64,000 nucleotides of DNA from Pseudomonas fluorescens (GCF_902497775.2 NZ_OZ024668.1:207726-271725), one strand, 5' to 3'. Numbered from the stretch's first letter, positions 1-15,651 are shown. Made by a program: numbers and translations. Notes: generated from the sequence alone by a model not told the origin.

Positions 1-1
1 T

Positions 2-835
2 AAAGACGTCAACCCGGACGAAGCGGTTGCCATGGGTGCTGCCATCCAGGGTGCGGTACTGGCCGGTGACGTGAAGGACGTACTGCTGCTGGACGTGAGC
101 CCGCTGACCCTGGGTATCGAAACCATGGGTGGCGTGATGACCGCGCTGATCGAGAAGAACACCACTATCCCGACCAAGAAATCGCAAGTGTTCTCGACTG
201 CCGATGACAACCAGGGCGCCGTGACCATTCACGTGCTGCAAGGTGAGCGTAAGCAGGCTGCTCAGAACAAGTCCCTGGGCAAGTTCGACCTGGCTGACAT
301 TCCACCAGCACCACGTGGCGTGCCACAGATCGAAGTGACCTTCGACATCGACGCCAACGGCATCCTGCATGTCGGCGCCAAAGACAAGGCCACTGGCAAG
401 ACCCAGTCGATCGTGATCAAGGCCAACTCCGGTCTGTCTGATGAAGAAATTCAGCAGATGATCCGCGACGCCGAAGCGAACTCGGAAGAAGACCGCAAGT
501 TCGAAGAGCTGGCCGCTGCCCGTAACCAGGGCGACGCACTGGTTCACTCGACTCGCAAGATGGTCGTTGACGCTGGCGACAAGGTCACTGCCGACGAGAA
601 GACTGCGATCGAAGCTGCCGTGGTTGCCCTGGAAGCCGCCATCAAGGGCGACGACAAGGCTGCCATCGACGCCAAGGTCGAAGAGCTGTCGAAAGTGTCG
701 GCTCCAGTTGCCCAGAAGATGTACGCCGAGCAGTCGGCCGAACAGCCTCAGGGCGGCGCGCAACAGGCTGAGCCTGAAGCCAAGCACGACGACGTCGTCG
801 ACGCTGAGTTCGAAGAAGTCAAAGACAACAAGTAA
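2..835 (+). CDS. dnaK: DnaK (Hsp70) chaperone, 3' part only
   Basis: ATP-dependent Hsp70 chaperone that folds and refolds cytosolic proteins with DnaJ and GrpE. Only the last 277 codons are present; the reading frame is already open at the window edge. Visible parts are the end of the nucleotide-binding domain (GAAIQGAVL), the interdomain linker with [14 protein letters not shown], the beta-sandwich substrate-binding domain and the helical lid. The tail is acidic and ends in EFEEVKDNK, the usual Hsp70 terminus. dnaJ follows 210 bases later in the same direction, the normal Pseudomonas order. Identification is certain; the first part of the protein lies outside the window. Confidence 0.98.
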   Translation, partial: KDVNPDEAVAMGAAIQGAVLAGDVKDVLLLDVSPLTLGIETMGGVMTALIEKNTTIPTKKSQVFSTADDNQGAVTIHVLQGERKQAAQNKSLGKFDLADIPPAPRGVPQIEVTFDIDANGILHVGAKDKATGKTQSIVIKANSGLSDEEIQQMIRDAEANSEEDRKFEELAAARNQGDALVHSTRKMVVDAGDKVTADEKTAIEAAVVALEAAIKGDDKAAIDAKVEELSKVSAPVAQKMYAEQSAEQPQGGAQQAEPEAKHDDVVDAEFEEVKDNK

Positions 836-895
836 TTGCTACAGGTTGTCGGCCAGTTGACTGTTTTTTGATGGTTGGCTGGTAGGATGTCGCCG

Positions 896-915
896 CGCGG
901 GGGCTTGCTCCCGCG
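896..915. repeat. Short GC-rich palindrome between dnaK and dnaJ
   Basis: A 20-base imperfect inverted repeat (cgcggggg / ctcccgcg around a short loop) that resembles one arm of the REP elements found elsewhere in this window. There is no T-run behind it, so it is not a classical terminator. In the dnaK-dnaJ spacer it could stabilise or attenuate the transcript; that role is inference. Confidence 0.4.
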
Positions 916-1045
916 TTGGCGTGTCTGGAATACCCGAATTTTTACAGCATCTGTCAGCCGCCCGCAGGGTCGGTGGGGCGGGTGCTGGCGGCACAGCGCG
1001 GAATGCGCAGAGGTTTGCCGAACGTCCTCAAGAGTGCAAAGACTT

Positions 1046-2170
1046 ATGGCAAAGCGTGACTATTACGAAGTTCTGGGAGTTGAGCGCGGCTCCAGTGAAG
1101 CGGACCTGAAGAAGGCCTATCGCCGCCTGGCGATGAAGCATCACCCGGACCGTAATCCTGATGACAAGGACTCGGAAGAGAAATTCAAGGAAGCCAACGA
1201 GGCTTACGAAGTGCTCTCCGATGCCAGCAAGCGTGCGGCCTACGACCAGTATGGTCATGCCGGCGTGGATCCGAGCATGGGTGGTGGCGGTGCCGGTTTC
1301 GGCGGCGCGAACTTCTCGGATATCTTCGGTGATGTGTTCAGCGATTTCTTCGGCGGTGGCCGTGGTGGTTCGCGTGGTGGCGCCCAGCGTGGCAGCGACC
1401 TGCGTTACACCCTGGAGCTGAACCTGGAAGAAGCCGTACGCGGTACAACGGTCAACATTCGTGTGCCGACGCTGGTCAATTGTGAGCCGTGTGATGGTTC
1501 CGGGGCCAAGAAAGGTTCGTCGCCTTCAACCTGTCCGACCTGTGGTGGTATTGGTCAGGTGCGCATGCAGCAGGGCTTCTTCTCGGTCCAGCAGACCTGC
1601 CCGCGTTGCCATGGCCAGGGCAAGATCATCACTGATCCATGCGGTTCCTGCCACGGTGAGGGGCGCATCGAAGAATACAAGACCCTCTCGGTCAAGGTGC
1701 CGGCCGGTGTCGACACCGGTGATCGCATCCGTCTGTCTGGCGAAGGCGAGGCAGGCTCTCACGGTGGCCCGACCGGTGACCTGTATGTGGTCATCAACGT
1801 GCGCGAACACTCGATTTTCCAGCGCGACGGCAAGCATCTGTACTGCGAAGTACCGATCAGCTACACCGACGCCGCCCTGGGTGGCGAGCTGGAAGTGCCG
1901 ACCCTCGATGGTCGGGTCAAGCTGAAGATCCCGGAAGGCACCCAGACCGGCAAGCAGTTCCGTCTGCGCGGCAAGGGTGTGGCGCCGGTTCGCGGTGGTG
2001 GTGCCGGTGACCTGATGTGCCGGGTCGCGGTGGAAACCCCGGTCAACCTCAGCCGTCGTCAGCGCGAGCTGCTCGAAGAGCTGCGTGATTCGCTGGAAGG
2101 CGACAGTTCCCATTCGCCGAAAGCCAATGGCTGGTTCGAAGGCGTGAAACGCTTCTTCGGCGATCTGTAA
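1046..2170 (+). CDS. dnaJ: DnaJ (Hsp40) co-chaperone
   Basis: Co-chaperone that delivers clients to DnaK and stimulates its ATPase. The 374-residue protein has the full type I layout: J domain with the HPD motif at residues 33-35, a Gly/Phe-rich linker (about 75-115), a zinc-binding region with four CxxCxGxG repeats ([32 protein letters not shown]) and the C-terminal client-binding domains. The frame is open further upstream, but the ATG at 1046 begins the conserved [12 protein letters not shown] start, so I chose it. It lies 210 bases after dnaK and 13 bases before dapB. Confidence 0.97.
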   Translation: MAKRDYYEVLGVERGSSEADLKKAYRRLAMKHHPDRNPDDKDSEEKFKEANEAYEVLSDASKRAAYDQYGHAGVDPSMGGGGAGFGGANFSDIFGDVFSDFFGGGRGGSRGGAQRGSDLRYTLELNLEEAVRGTTVNIRVPTLVNCEPCDGSGAKKGSSPSTCPTCGGIGQVRMQQGFFSVQQTCPRCHGQGKIITDPCGSCHGEGRIEEYKTLSVKVPAGVDTGDRIRLSGEGEAGSHGGPTGDLYVVINVREHSIFQRDGKHLYCEVPISYTDAALGGELEVPTLDGRVKLKIPEGTQTGKQFRLRGKGVAPVRGGGAGDLMCRVAVETPVNLSRRQRELLEELRDSLEGDSSHSPKANGWFEGVKRFFGDL

Positions 2171-2180
2171 GAAGGAATAG

Positions 2181-2987
<807 letters not shown>

Positions 2988-3002
2988 CCTGCGTCACATC
3001 CC

Positions 3003-3078
3003 TTGTGGGAGCGGGCTTGACCCGCGATTGCGGTTTGCCTGTCACATCGCTATCGCGGGTCGAGCCCGCACCCACAAT
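3003..3078. repeat. REP palindrome pair, P. putida type
   Basis: Two oppositely oriented copies of the roughly 35-base Pseudomonas REP unit (gtgggagcgggcttgacccg and its complement cgggtcgagcccgcacccac) face each other across about 20 bases. They can form one long hairpin. The pair lies just after dapB, the usual extragenic position of such repeats. Together with the carA leader it accounts for the 302-base gap between dapB and carA. Confidence 0.85.
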
Positions 3079-3170
3079 GCCCTCCCAATGCGCCCTGTCG
3101 CATTCCTGCGTCTTTCAGGCACATCAGTGGTAGACCAAAAAAGCGTTTTTCTGTAAGCTACAGCTTTAGT

Positions 3171-3293
3171 GTGTCCACTAAAAGCGCGCAGATAATTCGA
3201 CGAAGAAAGCGGGGTGACGTGTCTATACGTCATTCCGCTTTTTTGCAACCTGCGATCGCCCCTTCAGGCTTGATTTACGGGAGGTCTTCTTGA
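3171..3293 (+). CDS. Possible Arg-rich leader peptide of carA
   Basis: A 40-codon frame starts at a GTG and runs through the attenuator hairpin. Its TGA overlaps the TTG start of carA (TCTTGA). Codons 10-14 read Arg-Arg-Arg-Lys-Arg and sit directly before the terminator stem, the arrangement expected for a leader whose translation senses arginyl-tRNA. CarAB makes carbamoyl phosphate for arginine and pyrimidines, so the logic would fit. Weaknesses: no ribosome binding site is visible before the GTG, and the start codon is uncertain. Confidence 0.3.
   Translation: MSTKSAQIIRRRKRGDVSIRHSAFLQPAIAPSGLIYGRSS
3206..3244 (+). terminator. Intrinsic terminator/attenuator in carA leader
   Basis: A strong stem (AAAGCGG-G-GTGACGT pairing with ACGTCAT-T-CCGCTTT around a six-base loop) is followed by a T-run. 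It lies 45 bases upstream of carA and more than 200 bases after dapB. A role as an attenuator controlling carAB is therefore more likely than simple dapB termination, though it could do both. Confidence 0.75.
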
Positions 3294-4426
3294 CTAAGCC
3301 AGCCATACTCGCCCTTGCCGATGGCAGCATTTTTCGCGGTGAAGCCATTGGAGCCGACGGACAAACCGTTGGTGAGGTGGTGTTTAACACCGCAATGACC
3401 GGCTATCAGGAAATCCTGACTGACCCTTCCTATGCGCAGCAAATCGTTACCCTGACTTACCCGCACATCGGCAACACCGGCACCACGCCGGAAGACGCCG
3501 AATCCGACCGCGTCTGGTCGGCTGGTCTGGTGATTCGCGACCTGCCTCTGATCGCGAGCAACTGGCGCAACAAGCAATCCCTGCCTGATTACCTCAAGGC
3601 CAACAACGTGGTGGCGATCGCTGGTATCGACACCCGTCGCCTGACTCGCATCCTGCGTGAGAAGGGCGCGCAGAACGGCTGCATCCTTGCCGGCGACAAC
3701 ATCAGCGAAGAGGCTGCAATCGCCGCTGCTCGCGGTTTCCCGGGCCTGAAGGGCATGGACCTGGCGAAAGTCGTCAGCACCAAGAGCAGCTACGAATGGC
3801 GCTCCAGCGTCTGGGAACTGAAGACCGACAGCCACGCCACCCGCGAAGCTGCCGAGCTGCCATACCACGTGGTTGCCTACGACTTCGGCGTCAAGCTGAA
3901 CATCCTGCGCATGCTGGTTGCCCGCGGCTGCCGCCTGACCGTCGTACCGGCGCAAACGCCGGCCAGCGAAGTACTGGCGCTCAACCCCGATGGCGTGTTC
4001 CTGTCCAACGGCCCTGGTGATCCGGAGCCTTGCGACTACGCGATCCAGGCGATCAAGGACATCCTCGAAACCGAGATCCCGGTGTTCGGCATTTGCCTGG
4101 GTCACCAGCTGCTGGCCCTGGCCTCCGGTGCCAAGACCGTGAAAATGGGTCATGGTCACCACGGCGCCAACCACCCGGTCCAGGACCTGGACACCGGCGT
4201 GGTCATGATCACCAGCCAGAACCACGGCTTTGCGGTTGACGAAGCGACCCTGCCGGGCAACGTGCGCGCCATCCACAAGTCGCTGTTCGACGGTACCCTG
4301 CAGGGTATCGAGCGTACCGACAAGAGCGCGTTCAGCTTCCAGGGTCACCCTGAAGCCAGCCCGGGCCCGACCGACGTCGCGCCACTGTTCGACCGTTTCA
4401 TCGATGCCATGGCCAAGCGCCGCTGA
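3290..4426 (+). CDS. carA: Carbamoyl-phosphate synthase small (glutaminase) chain
   Basis: Hydrolyses glutamine and passes ammonia to CarB for carbamoyl phosphate, the shared precursor of arginine and pyrimidines. The 378-residue protein has the N-terminal CPSase-small domain and a class I glutamine amidotransferase domain with Cys269 (GICLGHQ) and His353/Glu355 (GHPEASPG). The start is a TTG at 3290, chosen because a strong GGGAGG sits eight bases upstream and the product begins with the conserved [12 protein letters not shown]. An attenuator hairpin lies just upstream. carB follows after 106 bases. Confidence 0.97.
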   Translation: MTKPAILALADGSIFRGEAIGADGQTVGEVVFNTAMTGYQEILTDPSYAQQIVTLTYPHIGNTGTTPEDAESDRVWSAGLVIRDLPLIASNWRNKQSLPDYLKANNVVAIAGIDTRRLTRILREKGAQNGCILAGDNISEEAAIAAARGFPGLKGMDLAKVVSTKSSYEWRSSVWELKTDSHATREAAELPYHVVAYDFGVKLNILRMLVARGCRLTVVPAQTPASEVLALNPDGVFLSNGPGDPEPCDYAIQAIKDILETEIPVFGICLGHQLLALASGAKTVKMGHGHHGANHPVQDLDTGVVMITSQNHGFAVDEATLPGNVRAIHKSLFDGTLQGIERTDKSAFSFQGHPEASPGPTDVAPLFDRFIDAMAKRR

Positions 4427-4454
4427 GCATCTGGCGAGAAGGCCCTGGACCGGT

Positions 4455-4502
4455 GCAAGCCGCGTTCAGGTGCCGCCCCCAAGATTGTTCAATGCGGCTT
4501 GC
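4455..4502 (+). promoter_or_regulatory. Long-range inverted repeat between carA and carB
   Basis: A perfect 9-base inverted repeat (GCAAGCCGC at 4455-4463, GCGGCTTGC at 4494-4502) closes a 30-base loop 30 bases before the carB start, where the ribosome site is weak (gagtga). It could control processing or carB translation; no function is shown by the sequence alone. Confidence 0.4.
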
Positions 4503-4532
4503 CGACTGACCTGCGGAATTGAGTGACAACCC

Positions 4533-7750
<3,218 letters not shown>

Positions 7751-7754
<4 letters not shown>

Positions 7755-8233
7755 GCATTACCAAGTACCCGATGACCGTCCAGGGCGCTCGCGCCCTGGA
7801 GGAAGAGCACCTTTTCCTGAGCAAGACCGAGCGTCCGCGCCTGAGTCAGGCTATTGGTGAGGCTCGCGAGCTGGGCGATCTCAAGGAAAACGCCGAGTAC
7901 CATGCTGCCCGTGAAGAGCAGGGCATGGTCGAGGCGCGTATCCGCGATATCGAAGGCCGTCTGCAGAACTCGGTGGTGATCGACGTCACCACTATTGCCC
8001 ATACCGGCAAGGTGATCTTCGGTACCACCGTGGACCTGGAAAACACCGAGACCGGTGACCAGGTAACCTACCAGATCGTTGGCGAGGACGAAGCCGACGT
8101 GAAGAATGGCAAGCTCTCGGTCGGTGCGCCGATCGCCCGTGCCATCATTGGTAAGGAAGAGGGTGATACCGTGGTGATCAAGACGCCAAGCGGTACGGTC
8201 GAGTACGAGATTGTCGAAGTCAAACACATCTGA
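7751..8233 (+). CDS. greA: Transcription elongation factor GreA
   Basis: Enters the RNA polymerase secondary channel and stimulates cleavage of backtracked transcripts. The 160-residue protein has the N-terminal coiled coil (residues about 10-75, including [20 protein letters not shown]) with the acidic tip, then the FKBP-like C-terminal domain ([31 protein letters not shown]). The ATG overlaps the carB stop by four bases, which fits membership of the car operon as described for P. aeruginosa. Confidence 0.97.
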
Positions 8234-8657
8234 CCGACGCCGCGGCTTTGCTGCGGCCCAGGTGATCTGGCAACTGACCCAGGTGTTCTGGGTCGGTGGC
8301 CTGTGGATGTTGCATTTCGGTTTGCTGCCGGCGTTGGGCAAGATTGGCCTGGCGCCGCTGCTGATCGAGGATATCGGCAGTCTGATGGCATCTTTGCTGG
8401 TAGCGTTTGCGGCGTTTTGCGCAGGCGTGCAGGCACTGGTGCTGATCCAGGCTCAGGGCCTGGCCAGTGTGTGGCGGGACATGCGGGGGCAGTTGCTGTC
8501 GATGGCGATGTTGGCGTGCGTGGTGTATTTCGCCTTGCGCGTGGGCATGCCGGAAGAATTGCGCTGGCAGCTGTTCTGCTACCTGGTGCTGGGCCTGACC
8601 GGCTTGCTGCTGGTCATGCAACCCGTGCCGGGCAGGGCGCGCCATGCGCGCCACTGA
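8211..8657 (+). CDS. Small membrane protein, DUF4149-like
   Basis: A 148-residue protein with about four hydrophobic segments: WQLTQVFWVGGLWMLHFGLL, a stretch around MASLLVAFAAFCAGVQALVL, LLSMAMLACVVYFALRV and FCYLVLGLTGLLLVM. It resembles the DUF4149 family, whose function is not known to me. The start is inferred as a TTG inside the end of greA, giving 23 bases of overlap and implying coupling to the car-greA operon. A GTG at about 8261 is the alternative. The gene ends 12 bases before the convergent yhbY. Confidence 0.7.
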   Translation: MSKSNTSDRRRGFAAAQVIWQLTQVFWVGGLWMLHFGLLPALGKIGLAPLLIEDIGSLMASLLVAFAAFCAGVQALVLIQAQGLASVWRDMRGQLLSMAMLACVVYFALRVGMPEELRWQLFCYLVLGLTGLLLVMQPVPGRARHARH

Positions 8658-8669
8658 CCGCGGCGAACA

Positions 8670-8978
8670 TCACTTGTAGCGGTGGATGTTCGACAGCTGT
8701 TTGTTCGGCTGTGGGTTCTTGCGATAGATCAGCGCCTTCTTGCCAATGGTCTGTACCAGTTCGGCGCGGCCGGCCTTGCACAGCGCGGCAATTGCGGCGG
8801 CACGTTCTTCACGGTCTTCGGAGCGAATCTCGACCTTGATCAGTTCGTGATCGACCAGGGCGCGTTCGAGTTCGGCGATAACCCCTTCAGTCAGCCCATT
8901 GCCTGCCACAATCAGAACTGGTTTCAGATCGTGGCCAATGGATTTGTACTGTTTCTTCTGCTCGTTATTGAGCGGCAT
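8670..8978 (-). CDS. yhbY: YhbY-family CRM-domain RNA-binding protein
   Basis: A 102-residue single CRM-domain protein, a family that associates with pre-50S ribosomal particles. Visible are the LKPVLIVAGNGLTEGVIAELERALVDHELIKVEI core, the basic face and the GKKALIYRKN end. It is transcribed away from rlmE, leaving a 100-base divergent spacer. This pairing (yhbY next to rlmE-ftsH and near greA) is conserved in gamma-proteobacteria and groups ribosome-assembly genes together. Confidence 0.93.
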   Translation of the reverse strand: MPLNNEQKKQYKSIGHDLKPVLIVAGNGLTEGVIAELERALVDHELIKVEIRSEDREERAAAIAALCKAGRAELVQTIGKKALIYRKNPQPNKQLSNIHRYK

Positions 8979-9078
8979 AATCTGACCCTTTGTCTGATTC
9001 TGTAAAAATGGCGGCCATTTTACCCGAGGGCCCGTGGATCCGCCCAGTTAATCACGACCCTTATCATCGAGGTGCCCA

Positions 9079-9702
9079 ATGGCGCGTTCCAAGACAAGCC
9101 TTGGCTGGCTGAAAGAACACTTCAACGATCCTTACGTTAAAAAGGCGCAAAAGGATGGTTACCGCTCGCGTGCGAGCTATAAATTGCTGGAAATTCAGGA
9201 AAAGTACCGGATTATCCGTCCAGGCATGAGCGTCGTCGACCTCGGCGCGGCGCCCGGTGGCTGGTCGCAGGTGACCAGTCGTCTGATCGGCGGTCAGGGC
9301 CGCTTGATCGCTTCCGACATCCTCGAAATGGACAGTATTCCCGACGTTACCTTCATCCAGGGCGACTTTACCCAGGACGAAGTGCTGGCGCAGATTCTCG
9401 AGGCGGTGGGTAATTCGCACGTGGACCTTGTGATTTCCGATATGGCCCCCAATATGAGTGGTACGCCTGCCGTGGATATTCCCAAGGCCATGTTTCTCTG
9501 TGAGCTGGCCCTTGATCTGGCGACCCGGGTACTCAAGCCGGGCGGTGATTTCCTGATCAAGATTTTCCAGGGCGAAGGGTTTGACGTATACCTCAAGGAC
9601 GCTCGTCAGAAATTCGACAAGGTCCAGATGCTCAAGCCCGATTCTTCGCGGGACCGCTCCCGCGAGCAGTACTTGCTGGCGCGGGGTTATCGCGGCGAGT
9701 AG
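9079..9702 (+). CDS. rlmE: 23S rRNA (uridine-2'-O)-methyltransferase
   Basis: RlmE/FtsJ methylates the 2'-OH of a uridine in the A-loop of 23S rRNA on the 50S subunit. The 207-residue protein has the expected SAM-binding motif DLGAAPGGW (residues 54-62), the upstream [11 protein letters not shown] segment with the catalytic Lys35, and downstream [10 protein letters not shown] and LIKIFQGEG blocks carrying the rest of the K-D-K-E catalytic set. It sits upstream of ftsH, as in E. coli, but with a 204-base spacer, so ftsH may have its own promoter. Confidence 0.96.
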   Translation: MARSKTSLGWLKEHFNDPYVKKAQKDGYRSRASYKLLEIQEKYRIIRPGMSVVDLGAAPGGWSQVTSRLIGGQGRLIASDILEMDSIPDVTFIQGDFTQDEVLAQILEAVGNSHVDLVISDMAPNMSGTPAVDIPKAMFLCELALDLATRVLKPGGDFLIKIFQGEGFDVYLKDARQKFDKVQMLKPDSSRDRSREQYLLARGYRGE

Positions 9703-9906
9703 GGGCGTCAGGCCGGCGGCTTCCAGGGTGTCCGATAGTTTTTTCCAATCGGCTGTCCTGCCTGACCTGGATGTACTTCGTGTAGTCTAGGTTTCACAAA
9801 GGGTTACAGACGGCGCCTGCAGATGTGTAGGTTATGTAGTAAGTTAAGCCGGTGAATATCATGCGAGGCACGGCTGCGCCGTCAGCCGGCTTCAGAGGGT
9901 AGCTAA

Positions 9907-11814
<1,908 letters not shown>

Positions 11815-11822
11815 GGGCATCT

Positions 11823-12674
11823 ATGACTTTGCAGCAGTACCCGACCCGGTTGCCTTGCGGCAACCGGGTTCTTGATTTGTCCCGTACCCATGTCATGGGT
11901 ATCCTCAATATCACCCCCGATTCCTTCTCCGATGGCGGTCGCTTCACCCAGCGTGATGCGGCCTTGCGCCACGCCGGGGCGATGGTGGATGCCGGCGCGA
12001 CCCTGATCGATGTCGGTGGTGAGTCCACTCGCCCTGGCGCACGCGTGGTGTCCGCGCTTGAAGAGCTGGAGCGCGTTGCGCCGATCGTCGAAGCCATCAA
12101 TCGCGAACTCGATGTGATCATCTCGGTCGATACTTCGACGCCAGCGGTGATCCGTGAGTCGGCCAGGCTCGGTGCCGGGCTGATCAACGATGTGCGCTCG
12201 CTCAGTCGCGATGGCGCCCTGGATGCCGCCGCAGCCACCGGGTTACCGGTGTGCCTGATGCATATGCGCGGCGAGCCGGGCGACATGCAGGACAATCCTC
12301 ACTACGAGGATGTCACTGCCGAGGTGGCGAGCTATCTTGAACAGCGAATGGCGGCGTGTGCGGTGGTCGGTATCGAGGCTGAACGGATCATCCTTGATCC
12401 GGGCTTCGGCTTTGCCAAGACCCTGGAGCACAATCTCAGCCTGTTCAAGCATATGGAAGCGCTTTACCGTTTGGGGCGTCCCTTGCTGGTGGGCGTTTCA
12501 CGCAAGAGCATGATCGGCCTGGCCCTGGGCCGTCCGGTCGGTGAGCGGCTCTATGGCAGCCTTGCCCTGGCTGCGCTGGCGATGACCAAGGGCGCGAGCA
12601 TATTGCGCGTTCACGATGTCGCCGAAACCGCCGATGTAGTGCGGATGATTGCTGCGGTGCAAGCCGCCGAATAA
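11823..12674 (+). CDS. folP: Dihydropteroate synthase
   Basis: Joins p-aminobenzoate to dihydropterin pyrophosphate in folate synthesis and is the sulfonamide target. The 283-residue protein shows both family signatures: [15 protein letters not shown] near residue 23 and the [16 protein letters not shown] loop, then the [14 protein letters not shown] and GVSRKSMIG blocks of the TIM barrel. It is packed between ftsH and glmM (16 bases), the conserved ftsH-folP-glmM arrangement. Confidence 0.97.
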   Translation: MTLQQYPTRLPCGNRVLDLSRTHVMGILNITPDSFSDGGRFTQRDAALRHAGAMVDAGATLIDVGGESTRPGARVVSALEELERVAPIVEAINRELDVIISVDTSTPAVIRESARLGAGLINDVRSLSRDGALDAAAATGLPVCLMHMRGEPGDMQDNPHYEDVTAEVASYLEQRMAACAVVGIEAERIILDPGFGFAKTLEHNLSLFKHMEALYRLGRPLLVGVSRKSMIGLALGRPVGERLYGSLALAALAMTKGASILRVHDVAETADVVRMIAAVQAAE

Positions 12675-12690
12675 GAGTGATGGAGCATCT

Positions 12691-14031
12691 ATGAGCAGAA
12701 AATATTTTGGTACCGACGGTATTCGTGGCCGTGTCGGCGAATACCCCATCACCCCTGACTTCATGCTCAAGCTCGGCTGGGCGGCAGGCATGGCCTTTCG
12801 CAAGCAGGGTGCCTGCCGGGTGCTGGTGGGTAAAGACACGCGAATTTCCGGTTACATGTTCGAGTCGGCTCTGGAGGCTGGCCTGTCTGCCGCCGGCGCC
12901 GATGTGATGCTGCTCGGGCCGATGCCGACCCCGGCCATCGCTTACCTGACTCGCACCTTCCATGCCGAAGCGGGCATCGTCATCAGTGCGTCGCACAATC
13001 CTCATGACGACAACGGCATCAAGTTCTTCTCTGGCCAAGGCACCAAGCTGCCGGACGAAATCGAGCTGATGATCGAAGAGTTGCTTGATCAGCCCATGAC
13101 CGTGGTCGAATCGAGCAAGCTGGGCAAGGTTTCGCGCATCAACGATGCGGCTGGGCGTTACATCGAATTCTGCAAGAGCAGCGTGCCGAGCAGCACTGAT
13201 TTCGCCGGCCTCAAACTGGTGGTCGACTGCGCCCATGGTGCAACCTACAAGGTGGCGCCAAGCGTGTTCCGCGAGCTAGGTGCTGACGTCACTGTGCTGT
13301 CGGCGCAACCTGATGGCCTGAACATCAACGAAAATTGCGGTTCGACCCACATCGAATCGCTGCAGGCGGCGGTGCTGGTTGGTCATGCCGACCTCGGTAT
13401 CGCCTTCGATGGTGACGGCGATCGCGTACTGATGGTCGATCACACCGGTGCCATCGTCGATGGCGACGAACTGTTGTTCATCATCGCTCGTGATCTGCAT
13501 GAGCGCGGCAAGCTGCAGGGCGGGGTGGTAGGCACCCTGATGAGCAACCTGGGCCTGGAACTGGCCTTGAAGGACCTCGACATCCCGTTCGTACGCGCCA
13601 AGGTCGGTGACCGCTACGTGATGGCCGAGTTGCTGGCTCGCGACTGGGTGATCGGTGGCGAGAACTCCGGGCACGTGGTGTGCTGCAACCACACCACCAC
13701 GGGTGATGCGATCATCGCCGCGCTGCAGGTGCTCATGGCCCTCAAGCGCCGTGAGGAAACCCTGGCCCAGGCCCGCCAGGCCCTGCGCAAATGCCCGCAG
13801 GTATTGATCAATGTGCGCTTCGGCGCGAGCAAGGTCGACCCGCTGGAGCATCCGGCTGTCCAGGAGGCCAGTGCCAAGGTTACCGAGGCCCTGGCGGGTC
13901 GTGGCCGTGTGCTGCTGCGCAAGTCCGGGACAGAGCCTCTGGTGCGGGTAATGGTCGAAGGCGAGGACGAAAGTCAGGTCCGTAGCCATGCCGAAACCCT
14001 GGCAAAACTGGTAAGTGACGTTTGCGTTTGA
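12691..14031 (+). CDS. glmM: Phosphoglucosamine mutase
   Basis: Interconverts glucosamine-6-phosphate and glucosamine-1-phosphate for UDP-GlcNAc, hence peptidoglycan and LPS. The 446-residue protein has the alpha-D-phosphohexomutase fold with the phosphoserine loop [12 protein letters not shown] (Ser101), the metal loop DGDGDR and the sugar loop GGENSGH. The frame is open 14 codons further upstream, inside folP, but [16 protein letters not shown] is the conserved start and follows a usable ribosome site (gatggag). Confidence 0.97.
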   Translation: MSRKYFGTDGIRGRVGEYPITPDFMLKLGWAAGMAFRKQGACRVLVGKDTRISGYMFESALEAGLSAAGADVMLLGPMPTPAIAYLTRTFHAEAGIVISASHNPHDDNGIKFFSGQGTKLPDEIELMIEELLDQPMTVVESSKLGKVSRINDAAGRYIEFCKSSVPSSTDFAGLKLVVDCAHGATYKVAPSVFRELGADVTVLSAQPDGLNINENCGSTHIESLQAAVLVGHADLGIAFDGDGDRVLMVDHTGAIVDGDELLFIIARDLHERGKLQGGVVGTLMSNLGLELALKDLDIPFVRAKVGDRYVMAELLARDWVIGGENSGHVVCCNHTTTGDAIIAALQVLMALKRREETLAQARQALRKCPQVLINVRFGASKVDPLEHPAVQEASAKVTEALAGRGRVLLRKSGTEPLVRVMVEGEDESQVRSHAETLAKLVSDVCV

Positions 14032-14097
14032 TTTACGCTTGCCAGAGATGATCGGGTTGGGTAACATCTGCGCCCTCTTTGACCGACGAGGTACAGC

Positions 14098-14853
14098 ATG
14101 CGTCGCCCTATGGTAGCTGGTAACTGGAAGATGCACGGTACCCGCGCCAGCGTCGCTGAGCTGATCAAGGGCTTGAGTAATCTCGCCCTGCCGAGCGGTG
14201 TTGAGGTCGCGGTGTTTCCCCCCGCCCTGTACATCAATCAGGTAATTGATGGCGTACAAGGCAAGGCGATCGCTGTCGGCGCTCAGAATTCTGCGGTACA
14301 GCCTGAGCAAGGCGCACTGACCGGTGAAATTGCACCGAGTCAACTGGCCGAGGCAGGTTGCGAGCTGGTACTGATTGGGCACTCCGAGCGCCGCCAAATC
14401 ATTGGCGAGAACGACGAAGTCCTCAATCGCAAGTTCGCTGCGGCACAGGCTTGTGGTTTGAAGCCGGTGCTCTGTGTAGGGGAAACCCTCGAAGAGCGCG
14501 AAGCGGGTAAAACGCTTGAGATTGTCGGGCGTCAGCTGGACAGCGTCATCGAAGCGTTCGGTGTCGAAGTCTTCGCCCAAGCGGTGATTGCCTATGAGCC
14601 TGTATGGGCCATCGGTACAGGGCTGACGGCCTCGCCACAGCAGGCTCAGGATGTGCATAAGGCCATTCGCGAGCAGCTGGCGGCAAAGAACCCGGAAGTC
14701 GCAGCGAATGTGCGGCTTCTATACGGCGGCAGCGTGAAGGCGGCCAATGCGGCTGAACTGTTCGGCATGCCGGATATCGATGGGGGCCTGATTGGTGGGG
14801 CTTCCCTGAACGCAGACGAATTCGGTGCAATTTGTCGCGCCGCAGGAAACTGA
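14098..14853 (+). CDS. tpiA: Triosephosphate isomerase
   Basis: Interconverts dihydroxyacetone phosphate and glyceraldehyde-3-phosphate. The 251-residue TIM barrel has all catalytic residues: Lys11 in GNWKM, His95 in IGHSERR and Glu167 in [11 protein letters not shown], plus the phosphate-gripping GGSVKAANA near the end. It lies 66 bases after glmM and three bases before secG, so tpiA and secG are very probably one transcript. Confidence 0.98.
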   Translation: MRRPMVAGNWKMHGTRASVAELIKGLSNLALPSGVEVAVFPPALYINQVIDGVQGKAIAVGAQNSAVQPEQGALTGEIAPSQLAEAGCELVLIGHSERRQIIGENDEVLNRKFAAAQACGLKPVLCVGETLEEREAGKTLEIVGRQLDSVIEAFGVEVFAQAVIAYEPVWAIGTGLTASPQQAQDVHKAIREQLAAKNPEVAANVRLLYGGSVKAANAAELFGMPDIDGGLIGGASLNADEFGAICRAAGN

Positions 14854-14856
14854 AAA

Positions 14857-15243
14857 ATGCTGGAAACAGTGATCGTTGTTTTGCATCTGTTGGGCGCGCT
14901 GGGTTTGGTAGTGCTGGTGTTGCTGCAACAGGGTAAAGGTGCGGAAGCGGGTGCATCTTTCGGCGCAGGTGCTTCAAATACTGTGTTCGGAAGCCAAGGT
15001 TCTGCTACCTTTCTGAGTAAGTTTACTGCTATACTAGCTGCCTCTTTCTTCTTAACTGCTCTTGGGTTAGGATACTTTGCTAAGGAGAAAGCTCACGAGC
15101 TGACTCAAGTAGGGTTGCCAGATCCAGCGGTCTTGGAAGTGAAGCAGCAAAAGCCGGCAACAGATGATGTACCGGTGCTCCAGGAGCAGAAGAGCGAAGC
15201 CACTAACACTGGCGATGTTCCTCCCGCTCAAGAGCAGAAGTAA
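14857..15243 (+). CDS. secG: SecG protein-export membrane subunit
   Basis: Small subunit of the SecYEG translocon. The 128-residue protein has two transmembrane helices (about 3-22 and 52-74) joined by the conserved glycine-rich loop [19 protein letters not shown]. The hydrophilic tail is longer than in E. coli and repeats a VP..QEQK motif near its end. It starts three bases after tpiA and is followed by two tRNA genes, the common proteobacterial order tpiA-secG-tRNA-Leu. Confidence 0.95.
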   Translation: MLETVIVVLHLLGALGLVVLVLLQQGKGAEAGASFGAGASNTVFGSQGSATFLSKFTAILAASFFLTALGLGYFAKEKAHELTQVGLPDPAVLEVKQQKPATDDVPVLQEQKSEATNTGDVPPAQEQK

Positions 15244-15262
15244 CGGGTTTCAAAGTAGTATT

Positions 15263-15348
15263 GCCGAGGTGGTGGAATTGGTAGACACGCAACCTTGAGG
15301 TGGTTGTGCCCATAGGGTGTAGGGGTTCGAGTCCCCTTCTCGGTACCA
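15263..15348 (+). tRNA. tRNA-Leu (anticodon GAG)
   Basis: An 86-base cloverleaf with encoded CCA. The acceptor stem pairs GCCGAGG with TCTCGGT, and there is a class II long variable arm. The anticodon stem-loop is CAACC-TTGAGGT-GGTTG with GAG at 15297-15299. The T arm is AGGGG-TTCGAGT-CCCCT. The gene follows secG by 19 bases. Confidence 0.97.
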
Positions 15349-15360
15349 ATTGAAACAAGA

Positions 15361-15384
15361 CAGCCCGCTACAGCGGGCTTTCTT
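15361..15384 (+). terminator. Terminator after tRNA-Leu
   Basis: The stem AGCCCGCT-ACA-GCGGGCT is followed by TTCTTGT, between the two tRNA genes. It probably ends the tpiA-secG-tRNA-Leu transcript. Confidence 0.7.
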
Positions 15385-15445
15385 GTAGGTGGAGGTTAGA
15401 TTGACCCTGTCGGGGTTCGGTCGTATACTTTCGCCCCAGCTTTGT

Positions 15446-15522
<77 letters not shown>

Positions 15523-15532
15523 GTTTCAGCGG

Positions 15533-15556
15533 AGCCCCTTTTGCAGGGGCTTTTTC
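15533..15556 (+). terminator. Terminator after tRNA-fMet
   Basis: The stem AGCCCC-TTTTGCA-GGGGCT is followed by TTTTTC, 11 bases after the tRNA. It may be partial, letting some transcription continue into rimP-nusA. Confidence 0.75.
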
Positions 15557-15600
15557 TTGGCTGAACAGTCATAACGCCGGTATTCAACGGCGTATCAGGG

Positions 15601-15625
15601 ATGGGCGCTTTGCCCATTTTTTATT
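15601..15625 (+). promoter_or_regulatory. Hairpin plus T-run in rimP leader
   Basis: A small stem ATGGGC-GCTTT-GCCCAT is followed by TTTTTTATTTG, about 30 bases before the rimP start. It looks like a terminator or attenuator within the leader of the nusA-infB operon. Structured rimP leaders are known in gamma-proteobacteria, and NusA autoregulates this operon in E. coli; that this hairpin has such a role is inference. Confidence 0.55.
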
Positions 15626-15651
15626 TGCATAGCATGCACGAGGGGGTTCAG

